DNA of 64,000 nucleotides from NCBI RefSeq assembly GCF_009735585.1, contig NZ_VJVW01000003.1, positions 310,001 through 374,000 of the forward strand. The letters are read 5' to 3'. This DNA is from Christiangramia aestuarii (GTDB lineage: Bacteria; Bacteroidota; Bacteroidia; Flavobacteriales; Flavobacteriaceae). Shown here one piece after another: positions 52,501-60,623 of the stretch. The position numbers and the translations under genes are program-made. The notes beneath the pieces were generated by a model. That model had not been told where the DNA came from and made no database searches. It saw nothing but the letters and a program-made list of their open reading frames with translations. Within the stretch, counting starts at the first letter, position 1. The number at the start of each line of letters is the position of its first letter.

Positions 52501-53620
52501 GAAGAGGTTTTCCGTGGGTTTGTTTAATAATGTGTGGCATGATGCCGGGAACCGATTTTATAAATTGCTGGGAAAGATCTGATAACCTCTGATTTAGGAG
52601 GATTTTCTGCAGGATCCTTCCGGATCTTAAACGTGAACTGAAGTGATAATTCCAGGCTTTTCGGTACTTATTTTCAAGTTCAGCCCTGTTCATTTTCTTA
52701 TCTTCAAAATACGCCAGTATACAGTCTGAAGCCAGCTTGGCACTATGAATAGCCATAGCCATCCCATTACCGCAAAGAGGATGGATGAGGCCGGCAGAGT
52801 CGCCCAGCATCAAAATATGATCTTTAATTAGAGATTTTTTATCGAAGGAAACCTGGGCAATGCTTAATTCCTTTTCCCACGCAAGTTCCGATTGCTCAAA
52901 AAATTCGTTCAGTTTGGGGTTCTTACGCAACACAGTTTCCCTGAAAGCTTCAGGATGCTTATGCTTTTTAAAACTTTTATAGCTGGCCAGGTAGCAAACA
53001 TTTACCGTATTCAATTCGGTCCTGGAAAGTCCGCAGTAACCACCTTCAAAATTGTGCATTGAGACCAGGTCTTCGGGATGGGTTTGATTTTTATAATGGG
53101 ATTTCACGGCCAGCCAGCCCGATTGCTTCTGAATAAATTCTCGTCCCAGCTTTTTGTCCAGGTTAGATCGTTTTCCAAAAGCGCCGAGAACTATTTCAGA
53201 AGTCAGTTTTTCTCCACTGTTTAATTTAAGAGTGAAAAGGTCATTTTTAAAATGAACTTCCTCAACAATATCCTGAATAATCTCGCAGCCAACATGAAGT
53301 GCCTTTCGCATTAAATAATGATCCAGGGAGTATCGGCTTATTCCCCAGCCTCCCATTTCCAGATCGCATTTCAGGATTTTTCCGCTTAGGGATGAGAATT
53401 CCATCCTGCTGATCTCTTTTGGATGCAGCTCTTCCAGATTTACTTCCAGGGATTCCAGGTAAGCTTCAACTTCTTTAGAAAGGTATTCTCCGCAAACTTT
53501 ATGATGCGGGAATTCATTCTTTTCAATTAGACACACCTCCAGGCCTTTCTGGCAAAGATCGATGGCGGCGGTCAAACCGGCCAATCCTCCTCCTATGATA
53601 ATAACCCGGGAATTTTTCAC
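52493..53620 (-). CDS. FAD-dependent oxidoreductase (geranylgeranyl-reductase/UbiH-like), first gene of the PKS cluster
   Basis: This 375-residue flavoprotein has FAD motif VIIIGGGLAGLTAAIDL at its N-terminus, KVCGEYLSKEVEAYLES (as in the GGR family), and HILMLGDSAGLIHPLCGNGM as the second FAD motif. It could hydroxylate or reduce the cluster product. It starts with GTG at 53620, just after the hairpin that ends the OmpA lipoprotein transcript, so the operon promoter must lie within about 30 bases or transcription must read through. Confidence 0.88.
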   Translation of the reverse strand: MKNSRVIIIGGGLAGLTAAIDLCQKGLEVCLIEKNEFPHHKVCGEYLSKEVEAYLESLEVNLEELHPKEISRMEFSSLSGKILKCDLEMGGWGISRYSLDHYLMRKALHVGCEIIQDIVEEVHFKNDLFTLKLNSGEKLTSEIVLGAFGKRSNLDKKLGREFIQKQSGWLAVKSHYKNQTHPEDLVSMHNFEGGYCGLSRTELNTVNVCYLASYKSFKKHKHPEAFRETVLRKNPKLNEFFEQSELAWEKELSIAQVSFDKKSLIKDHILMLGDSAGLIHPLCGNGMAMAIHSAKLASDCILAYFEDKKMNRAELENKYRKAWNYHFSSRLRSGRILQKILLNQRLSDLSQQFIKSVPGIMPHIIKQTHGKPLHV

Positions 53621-53644
53621 TTTTTCAAGTTAATCAAAAAAGAA

Positions 53645-53676
53645 TAAAAAAATCCCGGATTATTAGTCCGGGATTT
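53645..53676 (-). terminator. Terminator of the glycine-zipper OmpA gene
   Basis: Perfect 9-base arms aatcccgga (53651-53659) and tccgggatt (53667-53675), followed on the minus strand by ttttttattc. Confidence 0.85.
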
Positions 53677-53699
53677 AAGGGTATTAAAATAAAACGAGA

Positions 53700-54404
53700 T
53701 TAATTGTTCTCTTTCTGTTCTGCCTGTTGTTTGGCTTGCTCCTTCAGTTCGTCATTAGCAACGATCGCGATCTCTACACGTCTGTTTTTGGCTCGACCTT
53801 CAGCAGTAGAATTATCATATTTAGGCTGTGATTCTCCATACCATTTAGTAGTGAATCTGCCTCTATCTATTCCGTTATCTACAAGATATCCGGTAACGGC
53901 CTGCGCCCTGTTCTTAGAAAGGGTAAGGTTATAACTGTCGCTACCTGTATTATCGGTGTGACCTTCTACCAGAATATTGGTTTGAGGATATTCCTTAAAG
54001 ATATCGGCCAGTTTATCAAGGGTAGCCTGAGACTCATTATTTATGTTGTACTTGTCTGTAGCGAAATAAACACCACTGGTTTCATCAAAGGTAACATTGA
54101 TACCTTCCCCTACTCTTTCAACTTCAGCACCAGGGATCTCCTCTTCGATCTTTTTGGCCTGTTTATCCATTCGGTCACCAATAATGGCTCCGGCGGTTCC
54201 ACCAACCACTCCACCAATAATGGATCCCAGAGCGGTATTTCCATCTCCGGTATTGTTACCAATAACGCCGCCAATAACGGCACCTCCGGTAGCACCAATT
54301 ACGGCACCTTTTTGTTTGTTATTCGCATTCTTGGTCGCTTCACAACCAAATAACAGGCTGGAAACAAGCAAAATTGCCATCATTCTATTCATTACATTCT
54401 TCAT
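53700..54404 (-). CDS. Glycine-zipper OmpA-family lipoprotein
   Basis: The protein has 234 residues. A lipobox (SSLLFGC, Cys about 21) is followed by a glycine-zipper segment (about 33-80, GAVIGGVIGNNTGDGNTALG) typical of membrane-inserting YMGG/SLP proteins. The OmpA C-terminal domain follows (about 105-225), with ILVEGHTDNTGSDSYN and NRRVEIAIV. It should link the outer membrane to peptidoglycan. It follows the lipocalin-like gene by 16 bases in the same direction, and a strong terminator ends the pair. Confidence 0.9.
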   Translation of the reverse strand: MKNVMNRMMAILLVSSLLFGCEATKNANNKQKGAVIGATGGAVIGGVIGNNTGDGNTALGSIIGGVVGGTAGAIIGDRMDKQAKKIEEEIPGAEVERVGEGINVTFDETSGVYFATDKYNINNESQATLDKLADIFKEYPQTNILVEGHTDNTGSDSYNLTLSKNRAQAVTGYLVDNGIDRGRFTTKWYGESQPKYDNSTAEGRAKNRRVEIAIVANDELKEQAKQQAEQKENN

Positions 54405-54420
54405 AGCTATCTAAGTTTAA

Positions 54421-54900
54421 TTATTTGGAAAAATTCATTCTAATGGTAAATGGGGAGCCATCAAGGCTAACGGTCTGTTCCCAAACCATATTGGTATCAG
54501 AAAGGCTTTTCAGGTTCAACCTGAAGCCCTGATTCCCTGTAGTAGACTTATAAGAGTCGTTGGTAGGTTTCAGAAGAAAATCGTAAACCCCTGCAGGAGT
54601 ATTCTCTTCGTCTATAGACCAGATGAAAAAATTAGTATCACCATCACAACCAACTCCGCTTACAGTATAAGTACCGCGGTTATTGTTGGAAACAAAATCC
54701 CAGTTACTGTTCTCGAAACATGAAGCTGAAGCCTCATTGAACAAGGTTACATTAAACTCTCCCTGGTTATTTGGGTAAGTAATGCTGGTGAGGGTCCATT
54801 CTCCATCAAAGGTCTTCCTGGCTTCCTTTGCGACCTTACTGGTTCCGCCACATGCAGCTACAAGAGCCGCAAGGGCAAATAACATAAAATACTTCTTCAT
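54421..54900 (-). CDS. Lipocalin-like lipoprotein
   Basis: The protein has 159 residues with lipobox ALVAACGG (Cys about 17). The mature part starts FDGEWTLTSITYPN and ends SFTIRMNFSK-like, an eight-stranded lipocalin-type barrel pattern common in Bacteroidota. A Cys pair (ASCFENSNWDF, GVGCDGD) may form a disulfide. It is probably a ligand-binding or envelope structural protein; no ligand known. Cotranscribed with the OmpA gene. Confidence 0.78.
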   Translation of the reverse strand: MKKYFMLFALAALVAACGGTSKVAKEARKTFDGEWTLTSITYPNNQGEFNVTLFNEASASCFENSNWDFVSNNNRGTYTVSGVGCDGDTNFFIWSIDEENTPAGVYDFLLKPTNDSYKSTTGNQGFRLNLKSLSDTNMVWEQTVSLDGSPFTIRMNFSK

Positions 54901-54923
54901 TGTAGATTTGATTTAAAATAAAA

Positions 54924-54966
54924 ATCCAATGTGCATTGTGATACTCACTACTTGACACATTGGATG
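54924..54966 (-). terminator. Terminator of the DUF1328 gene
   Basis: Arms atccaatgtg (54924-54933) and cacattggat (54956-54965) are perfect 10-base complements, followed on the minus strand by tttttatttt. Confidence 0.8.
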
Positions 54967-54983
54967 GTATTACTGATTCTATT

Positions 54984-55145
54984 TTATCTTCTGAATAATC
55001 GGCTTAAAAGTGAAATTACCAATAGCACAAGGAAAATATAGAATATAATCTTTGCAATATCGGCTGCTCCTTCAGCGATACCACCGAAACCAAAGATCGC
55101 GGCAATAATCGCGATAATCAGAAAAATAACGATTAAACGTACCAT
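54984..55145 (-). CDS. DUF1328-family small membrane protein
   Basis: Its 53 residues begin [20 protein letters not shown] and continue [20 protein letters not shown], ending in a basic SRLFRR. The two helices and the FGFGGIAxGAA turn are the DUF1328/YtjA signature. Role unknown; family members are small inner-membrane, often stress-induced proteins. A promoter (TTG, 20 bases, TAATTTAG) and a palindromic terminator surround it. It is too short for usual gene length cut-offs. Confidence 0.9.
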   Translation of the reverse strand: MVRLIVIFLIIAIIAAIFGFGGIAEGAADIAKIIFYIFLVLLVISLLSRLFRR

Positions 55146-55174
55146 AATTTATAGATTTAATTGATTAGTTAACT

Positions 55175-55205
55175 CTAAATTACAGCAGGTGCATACCTTC
55201 CACAA
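55175..55205 (-). promoter_or_regulatory. Candidate DUF1328 promoter
   Basis: On the minus strand TTG (complement of 55203-55205), 20 bases, then TAATTTAG (55182 to 55175, one mismatch to TAnnTTTG). Confidence 0.5.
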
Positions 55206-55276
55206 AAGATTATTAATAATTTAACAGTGCTTTTGTTAAGGATTCTTAATTAAAATTGGAATAACGGCTTAGCTTA

Positions 55277-57283
55277 TTAATATTCTATTAAATCCTGTAG
55301 CTTTTTGTGCAATCTGTCTATTGGCAGATATTGTTTCTCAAGGTTTTGGGCAAATGGAATGGGTGTTTCCAGGCTTCCTACTCTTGCTACAGGAGCATCC
55401 AGGCTTTCAAAACAGTTTTCAGAGATCATCGCGGCTATTTCAGAAGCAAAACTTCCGAAAAGACTGTCTTCGGTGAGCACTAGGGCCTTGCCGGTTTTGG
55501 TCACCGACTCGCAGATAGTATCTATATCCAGAGGCTGCAGGCTTCGAAGATCTATAAGATCTGCCTTGTCATAATCCATTTCTCCCAGAACTTCTAATGC
55601 CCAGTGCACGCCGGCACCATAGGTGATAATGCTCACTTCTGAACCTTCTTTTATCCTGGAGGCCTTTCCGAAAGGAAGTGTATAATAATCCACTGGCACA
55701 TCCTGCCGAACGCTTCTATATAAAGCTTTATGCTCAAAGAACATTACCGGGTTAGGATCATTAAAGGCGGTATTAAGTAAACCCTTGGCATCGTAAGGAA
55801 AGGCGGGATATACCACTTTCAGACCCGGAATTTTGGTGAACCAGGCCTCATTGGTCTGGCTGTGAAATGGGCCTGCACCTACTCCACCCCCGCAGGGCAT
55901 CCTCAGAACGACATCGGCATTCTGGTTCCATCTATATTTAACTTTGGCCAGATAGTTCACAATGGGATTAAAACCGGAGCTCACAAAATCACTGAATTGC
56001 ATCTCTACCATAGCCTTCATTCCATTAATAGAAAGACCCATGGCCGTTCCTACCACGGCAGATTCACAAATTGGAGTATTGCGGATCCTTTCCCTGCCAA
56101 ATTCTTCCATGAAGCCTTCAGTGATCTTAAAAACCCCTCCGTAATCTGCAATATCCTGTCCCATCAGCACCAGGTTATTATGTTTTCTAACCGATTCCTT
56201 TAGTGCCTGCGAGACTGCATCTACAAAACGTATGTTTTCAGTTTTTAAAGAAGGACTAACTTCCTGATATTTAAAGTCTTCATAAATATCATTTAATTCG
56301 TTGTTTACATTAGATTCGATCCCGCTTTCATCAAAAGCCAGCTTGAGATTTTCCTCGATCTCTTTTGAAATTGAACTTACGAACTCCTCTTTTTTAGCTT
56401 CTGTAAGGATCCCTTCCTCGAACAAATACTGCTCGTAATTCATTATCGGATCTTTCTTTTCCCACTCCTCCATTAATTCCTGCGGAACATATTTGGTGCC
56501 ACTGGCTTCCTCATGACCGCGCATTCTAAAGGTCTTGAATTCTATCAGTACAGGTTTCGGATTTTCACGGATACTATCGGTGATCTCTGAAATCCTGCTA
56601 AATATTTCCAGGATATTATTACCATCTATTATATGAGATTCTATACCATAGCCTGCTCCCCGTTCGGCAAGATCTTTACACCTATATTGCTCCTCGGTTG
56701 GAGTAGACAGGCCGTAACCATTATTTTCGATACAAAATAGTACAGGCAGGTCCCAAACCGCGGCAATATTAAGGGCCTCGTGAAAATCCCCTTCACTTGT
56801 GCCGCCTTCGCCGGTAAATACAGCTGATAATTTGTTTTCCTTACGCAGTTTATGGGCGAGGGAAATACCATCAGCCACCCCTAATTGCGGACCAAGATGC
56901 GAGATCATCCCAACGATCTTATATTCCTGGGTTCCAAAATGGAAACTCCTGTCCCTTCCCTTTGTAAAACCTGAAGCCTTTCCCTGCCATTGAGAAAAAA
57001 GCCTGTTCAAGGGAATATTGCGCGAGGTGAAAACACCTAAATTTCTATGCATGGGCAGGATATATTCGTCATTTTGCATGGCCCGGGTCACCCCTACCGA
57101 AATCGCTTCCTGGCCTATCCCGCTGAACCATTTTGAAATCTTGCCCTGTCTTAGCAAGATGAGCATCTTTTCTTCTATCATTCTGGGCTTCAGCATGGAA
57201 GCGTAAAGATCTAACAGAATTTCGTTAGACAGGTCCTTTTTATGGTAATCTATAGCGGGAGATTTGGTCTTTCCAGTAAGCAT
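55277..57283 (-). CDS. Branched-chain 2-oxoacid dehydrogenase E1, alpha and beta fused
   Basis: The protein has 668 residues. The alpha half (1-340) has the thiamine diphosphate motif with FTGEGGTSEGDFHEALNIA and FCIENNGYGLST. The beta half (about 355-668) has MGQDIADYGGVFKITEGFM, VVGTAMGLSINGMKAMVEMQ and EDSLFGSFASEIAAM. It decarboxylates branched 2-oxoacids as E1 of the BCKDH complex, providing branched acyl-CoA. No E2 or E3 gene is next to it. The ATG at 57283 is used; a TTG seven codons upstream lies inside the -7 promoter element tacatttg. Confidence 0.93.
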   Translation of the reverse strand: MLTGKTKSPAIDYHKKDLSNEILLDLYASMLKPRMIEEKMLILLRQGKISKWFSGIGQEAISVGVTRAMQNDEYILPMHRNLGVFTSRNIPLNRLFSQWQGKASGFTKGRDRSFHFGTQEYKIVGMISHLGPQLGVADGISLAHKLRKENKLSAVFTGEGGTSEGDFHEALNIAAVWDLPVLFCIENNGYGLSTPTEEQYRCKDLAERGAGYGIESHIIDGNNILEIFSRISEITDSIRENPKPVLIEFKTFRMRGHEEASGTKYVPQELMEEWEKKDPIMNYEQYLFEEGILTEAKKEEFVSSISKEIEENLKLAFDESGIESNVNNELNDIYEDFKYQEVSPSLKTENIRFVDAVSQALKESVRKHNNLVLMGQDIADYGGVFKITEGFMEEFGRERIRNTPICESAVVGTAMGLSINGMKAMVEMQFSDFVSSGFNPIVNYLAKVKYRWNQNADVVLRMPCGGGVGAGPFHSQTNEAWFTKIPGLKVVYPAFPYDAKGLLNTAFNDPNPVMFFEHKALYRSVRQDVPVDYYTLPFGKASRIKEGSEVSIITYGAGVHWALEVLGEMDYDKADLIDLRSLQPLDIDTICESVTKTGKALVLTEDSLFGSFASEIAAMISENCFESLDAPVARVGSLETPIPFAQNLEKQYLPIDRLHKKLQDLIEY

Positions 57284-57301
57284 AAAAATAAGTTTATGTA
57301 T

Positions 57302-57309
57302 CAAATGTA
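57302..57309 (-). promoter_or_regulatory. Candidate -7 element for the E1 gene
   Basis: On the minus strand TACATTTG (57309 to 57302) is a perfect TAnnTTTG. The start would be about 57295, leaving a leader of about 12 bases before ATG 57283. No well-placed -33 TTG was seen. Confidence 0.45.
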
Positions 57310-57367
57310 ACTAAATTTCTATTTGCTAAGAAAAATATAAAGCAAGGTCATATCGCCTAATTTTACT

Positions 57368-57375
57368 TAACTTTG
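57368..57375 (+). promoter_or_regulatory. Candidate -7 element for the oxygenase operon
   Basis: taactttg is a perfect TAnnTTTG, about 32 bases before the ATG at 57407. No clear -33 TTG. Confidence 0.4.
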
Positions 57376-57406
57376 CCTGTTACCTTAAATTAAAATACTG
57401 CTAAAA

Positions 57407-58363
57407 ATGGCGATGAATAATATCCCCAGTGTAAATCTGGCCGATTTTCTTTCAGAAGATCCAAAACGCAAAGAGAAGTTCGTAAATGAGATAGGTAAAG
57501 CCTACGAAGAAATAGGTTTCGTTGCTTTAAAGAATCACTTTTTAAGTGATGAGCTTGTTGAAGAATTATATAAAGAGGTGAAAGCATTTTTTGACCTTCC
57601 TCTTGAAACCAAACAAAAATACGAGATCGAAGGTCTTGCCGGACAAAGAGGTTACATCTCTTTCGGAAAGGAACATGCCAAGGGAAAAAAAGAGGGCGAC
57701 CTTAAGGAATTCTGGCATTTTGGCCAGGAACCTGCTGAGGACGCTAACCTAACTGAAGAATACCCTTCAAACGTACAGGTTGAAGAATTAAAAGATTTCA
57801 ACCACGTGGGTATGGAAGCTTACAGAATGCTTGAAAAAACAGGTATCTATGTGCTTAGAGCCCTTGCCTTATATATTGGTCTTGAAGAATATTACTTTGA
57901 CCACTGGGCAAGTAATGGTAATAGTATCTTAAGACCTATTCATTACCCACCTATTCAGGAAGAACCCAAAGGTGCCGTTAGAGCTGGAGCTCACGGGGAT
58001 ATCAACCTTATCACCCTTTTAATGGGAGCTTCTACCGGAGGTCTTCAGGTTCTTAGAAAAGATGGCGAATGGATAGATGCGATCCCACAGGAAGACGAAT
58101 TAGTGATAAATGTTGGAGACATGCTGGAAAGGCATACCAATAATAAATTAAGATCTACCATTCACCGTGTGATAAATCCACCTAAAGAAGAATGGGGAAA
58201 ACCAAGGTATTCGATTCCTTTCTTTATGCACCCACGTAGTGAAATGAGGCTGGATTGCCTGGAAGAATGTATAGATGAAGATCACCCAAAACAATACGAA
58301 GATATCACGGCTGGAGAATTTTTACATCAACGTCTGGTTGAGATAGGACTGGCTAAAAAATAA
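57407..58363 (+). CDS. 2-oxoglutarate/Fe(II) oxygenase, isopenicillin-N-synthase family
   Basis: This 318-residue non-haem iron oxygenase has iron ligands in HGDINLITLL (His and Asp) and STIHRV (His), with RYSIPFFMHP providing the 2-oxoglutarate arginine. NEIGKAYEEIGFVALKNH is the N-terminal family motif. It hydroxylates or oxidises an unknown small substrate. SUI1, DUF1835 and nucleoside phosphorylase genes follow closely, so it heads an operon. Confidence 0.92.
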   Translation: MAMNNIPSVNLADFLSEDPKRKEKFVNEIGKAYEEIGFVALKNHFLSDELVEELYKEVKAFFDLPLETKQKYEIEGLAGQRGYISFGKEHAKGKKEGDLKEFWHFGQEPAEDANLTEEYPSNVQVEELKDFNHVGMEAYRMLEKTGIYVLRALALYIGLEEYYFDHWASNGNSILRPIHYPPIQEEPKGAVRAGAHGDINLITLLMGASTGGLQVLRKDGEWIDAIPQEDELVINVGDMLERHTNNKLRSTIHRVINPPKEEWGKPRYSIPFFMHPRSEMRLDCLEECIDEDHPKQYEDITAGEFLHQRLVEIGLAKK

Positions 58364-58365
58364 TT

Positions 58366-58722
58366 ATGGCTAAGAAGAAATTAGGTCTCGAGGATCTCGG
58401 AGGTTTTGTTTTTTCCACTAACGATGATTTTGATGAAAGTGATTATGTAGAAGATTCATCCCAGGAAAAACTGGCTCCCGAAGACCAGGAACTTGAAGCC
58501 CATTACAGCAATAAGGGACGCGGCGGAAAAACCGTAACCATTATTAAAGGTTATCAGGGTCCTGAAGAGGAACTTATTTCCCTTGGGAAAATGCTAAAGA
58601 AAAAATGTGGTGTTGGTGGCTCCACTAAGGATGGTGAAATAATCATCCAGGGAGAACACAGGGATAAGATCATGCAGATTCTTAGAAAAGAAGGTTATAA
58701 AGTAAAGCGTGTTGGAGGTTGA
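58366..58722 (+). CDS. SUI1/YciH-family translation factor
   Basis: The protein has 118 residues. An acidic N-terminus is followed by the eIF1/SUI1 domain (about 52-118): GRGGKTVTIIKGYQGPEEE, GKMLKKKCGVGGSTKDG, IIIQGEHRDKIMQIL. Bacterial YciH monitors start-codon selection. It lies two bases after the oxygenase gene. Its stop codon lies inside a terminator stem. Confidence 0.92.
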   Translation: MAKKKLGLEDLGGFVFSTNDDFDESDYVEDSSQEKLAPEDQELEAHYSNKGRGGKTVTIIKGYQGPEEELISLGKMLKKKCGVGGSTKDGEIIIQGEHRDKIMQILRKEGYKVKRVGG

Positions 58723-58737
58723 TCCAGCACGCTTTTT
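58704..58737 (+). terminator. Terminator overlapping the SUI1 stop codon
   Basis: Stem of aaagcgtgttgg (58704-58715) and ccagcacgcttt (58724-58735), with one G-U pair, then T-rich. It spans the TGA at 58720, so it may reduce or attenuate transcription into the DUF1835 gene. Confidence 0.65.
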
Positions 58738-58749
58738 TAAGTTTTAAAA

Positions 58750-59679
58750 ATGGAAAATAAAGTCTTACATATAGTAAATGGTGACAGCCTTGCTGAGCAG
58801 ATGAAAGAATTAGATCTGCCCGGGGAGCTGGTGATTTGGAGAGAATTACTATGTGAAGGCCCTACCCAGCAGGAGATCAATTCAGAATTCTTTAAAATCC
58901 GGAAAAAGTTCCTGCGAAAAACTTATGATATTTCTGCAGAGAACTACGAGGAACGTTTCATCGCCGAGGTGAAGAAATTAAAAACCTTAAAAGATTATGA
59001 CAATGTAATCCTGTGGTTCGAATTCGATCTTTTCTGCCATATAAATATGCTTGCAGCACTTAGCATATTGAGCGAAATAGAAAATAAAGCTCCTGTTTCA
59101 CTTGTTTGCAGCAAAAAGCTGGAAGGAGAAAAAGAACATAAACCCCTTTCGCAATTAAGCCTGAAAGAATTGCGTAACCATTATAAGAACAGGATACATC
59201 TTAACACCGAGGACCTGGAGGTGGCCAACCTTATCTGGGAACTTTACTGCGGAAACAATCCCCTAAAGCTTAAACCTCAGATTAAGGTGAACACCAATTT
59301 TGAATATCTTTCCAGTTGTATCAGGGCCCATATAGAAAGGTTCCCTAACAGCATTACCGGCATCAATACCCTGGAAAGGAATATCCTGAGGTTAATTGAA
59401 GGCCACGATATTAAAAATGAAAATCATTTGCTTGGTTATGCCCTGGAATATCAAGGATATTACGGCTACAGCGACACTCAAATGCAACGCCTGCTGGAAA
59501 AACTTTCCCTTTTCTACAAGAATACCGGGGAAAAGATAGTGCTTTCCACAGCGGGCACACAGGCCCTGGCGGGTGAAAAGAACTTTTATCGTGATCTTAA
59601 AAACGATGAGTTCTTTGGAGGTGCGAAAATGTATGATTTCCTTTATGAATCTGAATCTCACAAATTACTGAAACTATAA
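58750..59679 (+). CDS. DUF1835-domain protein
   Basis: This 309-residue protein has the DUF1835 start KVLHIVNGDSLAEQMKEL and WRELLCEGPT, then VILWFEFDLFCHINMLAALS. Function unknown; family members often sit near other uncharacterised regulators. It follows the SUI1 terminator after 27 bases, and the nucleoside phosphorylase gene starts after one base. Confidence 0.83.
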   Translation: MENKVLHIVNGDSLAEQMKELDLPGELVIWRELLCEGPTQQEINSEFFKIRKKFLRKTYDISAENYEERFIAEVKKLKTLKDYDNVILWFEFDLFCHINMLAALSILSEIENKAPVSLVCSKKLEGEKEHKPLSQLSLKELRNHYKNRIHLNTEDLEVANLIWELYCGNNPLKLKPQIKVNTNFEYLSSCIRAHIERFPNSITGINTLERNILRLIEGHDIKNENHLLGYALEYQGYYGYSDTQMQRLLEKLSLFYKNTGEKIVLSTAGTQALAGEKNFYRDLKNDEFFGGAKMYDFLYESESHKLLKL

Positions 59680-59680
59680 A

Positions 59681-60550
59681 ATGAGTTTAAAAGCTTCTGA
59701 ACTGATCCTGAATGCAGACGGATCTATCTACCATCTTGGTCTTTTCCCGGAAGATCTTGGCGATACCATTATTACTGTAGGTGACCCGGGCCGGGTATCA
59801 ACAGTTAGCAAATACTTCGATAAGATTGAAGTTGAACAACATAAAAGGGAATTTACCACACATACCGGAACCTATAAGGGCAAGCGTATCACCGTAATGT
59901 CTACAGGTATGGGTACAGATAATATAGATATCGCTTTAACCGAGCTGGACGCCCTGGTGAATATAGATCTGAAAGAAAAGAAGATCAAAAAAGAATTAAG
60001 TAGCCTTGACATTATTCGTATAGGGACTACCGGTTCTATCAGAAAGGACATTCCCATAAATTCATTTCTGGTGAGTGAACTTGCGATTGGTTTTGATGGA
60101 CTCCTGCATTATTATAAAGATGATTCTTTCTTAAAAACAGATATTTCCGAGGCTTTTATAGAGCAGACCGATTGGTCACCTAAGAAAGCCACTCCTTATG
60201 TGGTAGAAGCCAGCGAGAAGCTTATTAATAAACTAAGCTCTTCCTCTACCGTTAAAGGTTTTACCGGTACCAATGTAGGTTTCTATGGCCCACAGGCAAG
60301 GATTTTAAGAAATGCTGTTCCAGATCCCGGAATGAACGATAAGATTCGGGATTTTGATTATAAAGGGCTTCGAATCACTAACCTGGAGATGGAAACCTCA
60401 GGGATTTACGGAATGTCCAAATTAATGGGGCATAATGCCGTTTCCATGAACCTGGTACTGGCTAATCGCGAGACCGGAGAATTTTCTGAAAATGCCGGCG
60501 AAATGATGGATAAGCTCATTAAATACTGCCTGGACAGGATAGTTTCGTAG
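59681..60550 (+). CDS. Nucleoside phosphorylase (uridine-phosphorylase-like)
   Basis: The protein has 289 residues: phosphate-binding IITVGDPGRVSTVSKYFD, base-site GTTGSIRKDIPINSFLV, and the C-terminal signature TNLEMETSGIYGMSKLMGH. It cleaves nucleosides with phosphate to free base and ribose 1-phosphate. Pyrimidine (uridine) substrates fit the GDPGR family layout, and uracil would feed upp at 13.8 kb, but the exact base is not shown. Confidence 0.88.
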   Translation: MSLKASELILNADGSIYHLGLFPEDLGDTIITVGDPGRVSTVSKYFDKIEVEQHKREFTTHTGTYKGKRITVMSTGMGTDNIDIALTELDALVNIDLKEKKIKKELSSLDIIRIGTTGSIRKDIPINSFLVSELAIGFDGLLHYYKDDSFLKTDISEAFIEQTDWSPKKATPYVVEASEKLINKLSSSSTVKGFTGTNVGFYGPQARILRNAVPDPGMNDKIRDFDYKGLRITNLEMETSGIYGMSKLMGHNAVSMNLVLANRETGEFSENAGEMMDKLIKYCLDRIVS

Positions 60551-60596
60551 CCGCTGTATTTAACAATATATTAAAAGCTATACATGCTGATCTTTG

Positions 60597-60604
60597 TATT
60601 TTTG
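60597..60604 (+). promoter_or_regulatory. Candidate -7 element for ppk
   Basis: tatttttg (60597-60604) is a perfect TAnnTTTG. The start would be about 60611, 13 bases before the ATG. No clear -33 TTG. Confidence 0.35.
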
Positions 60605-60623
60605 GTGAAACAATATTCGATAC

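Noticed and set aside
54097-54414. Plus-strand frame rich in Pro, Ile and Ala opposite the glycine-zipper gene
   Set aside because: It arises from the Gly/Ala repeats of the real gene read backwards.
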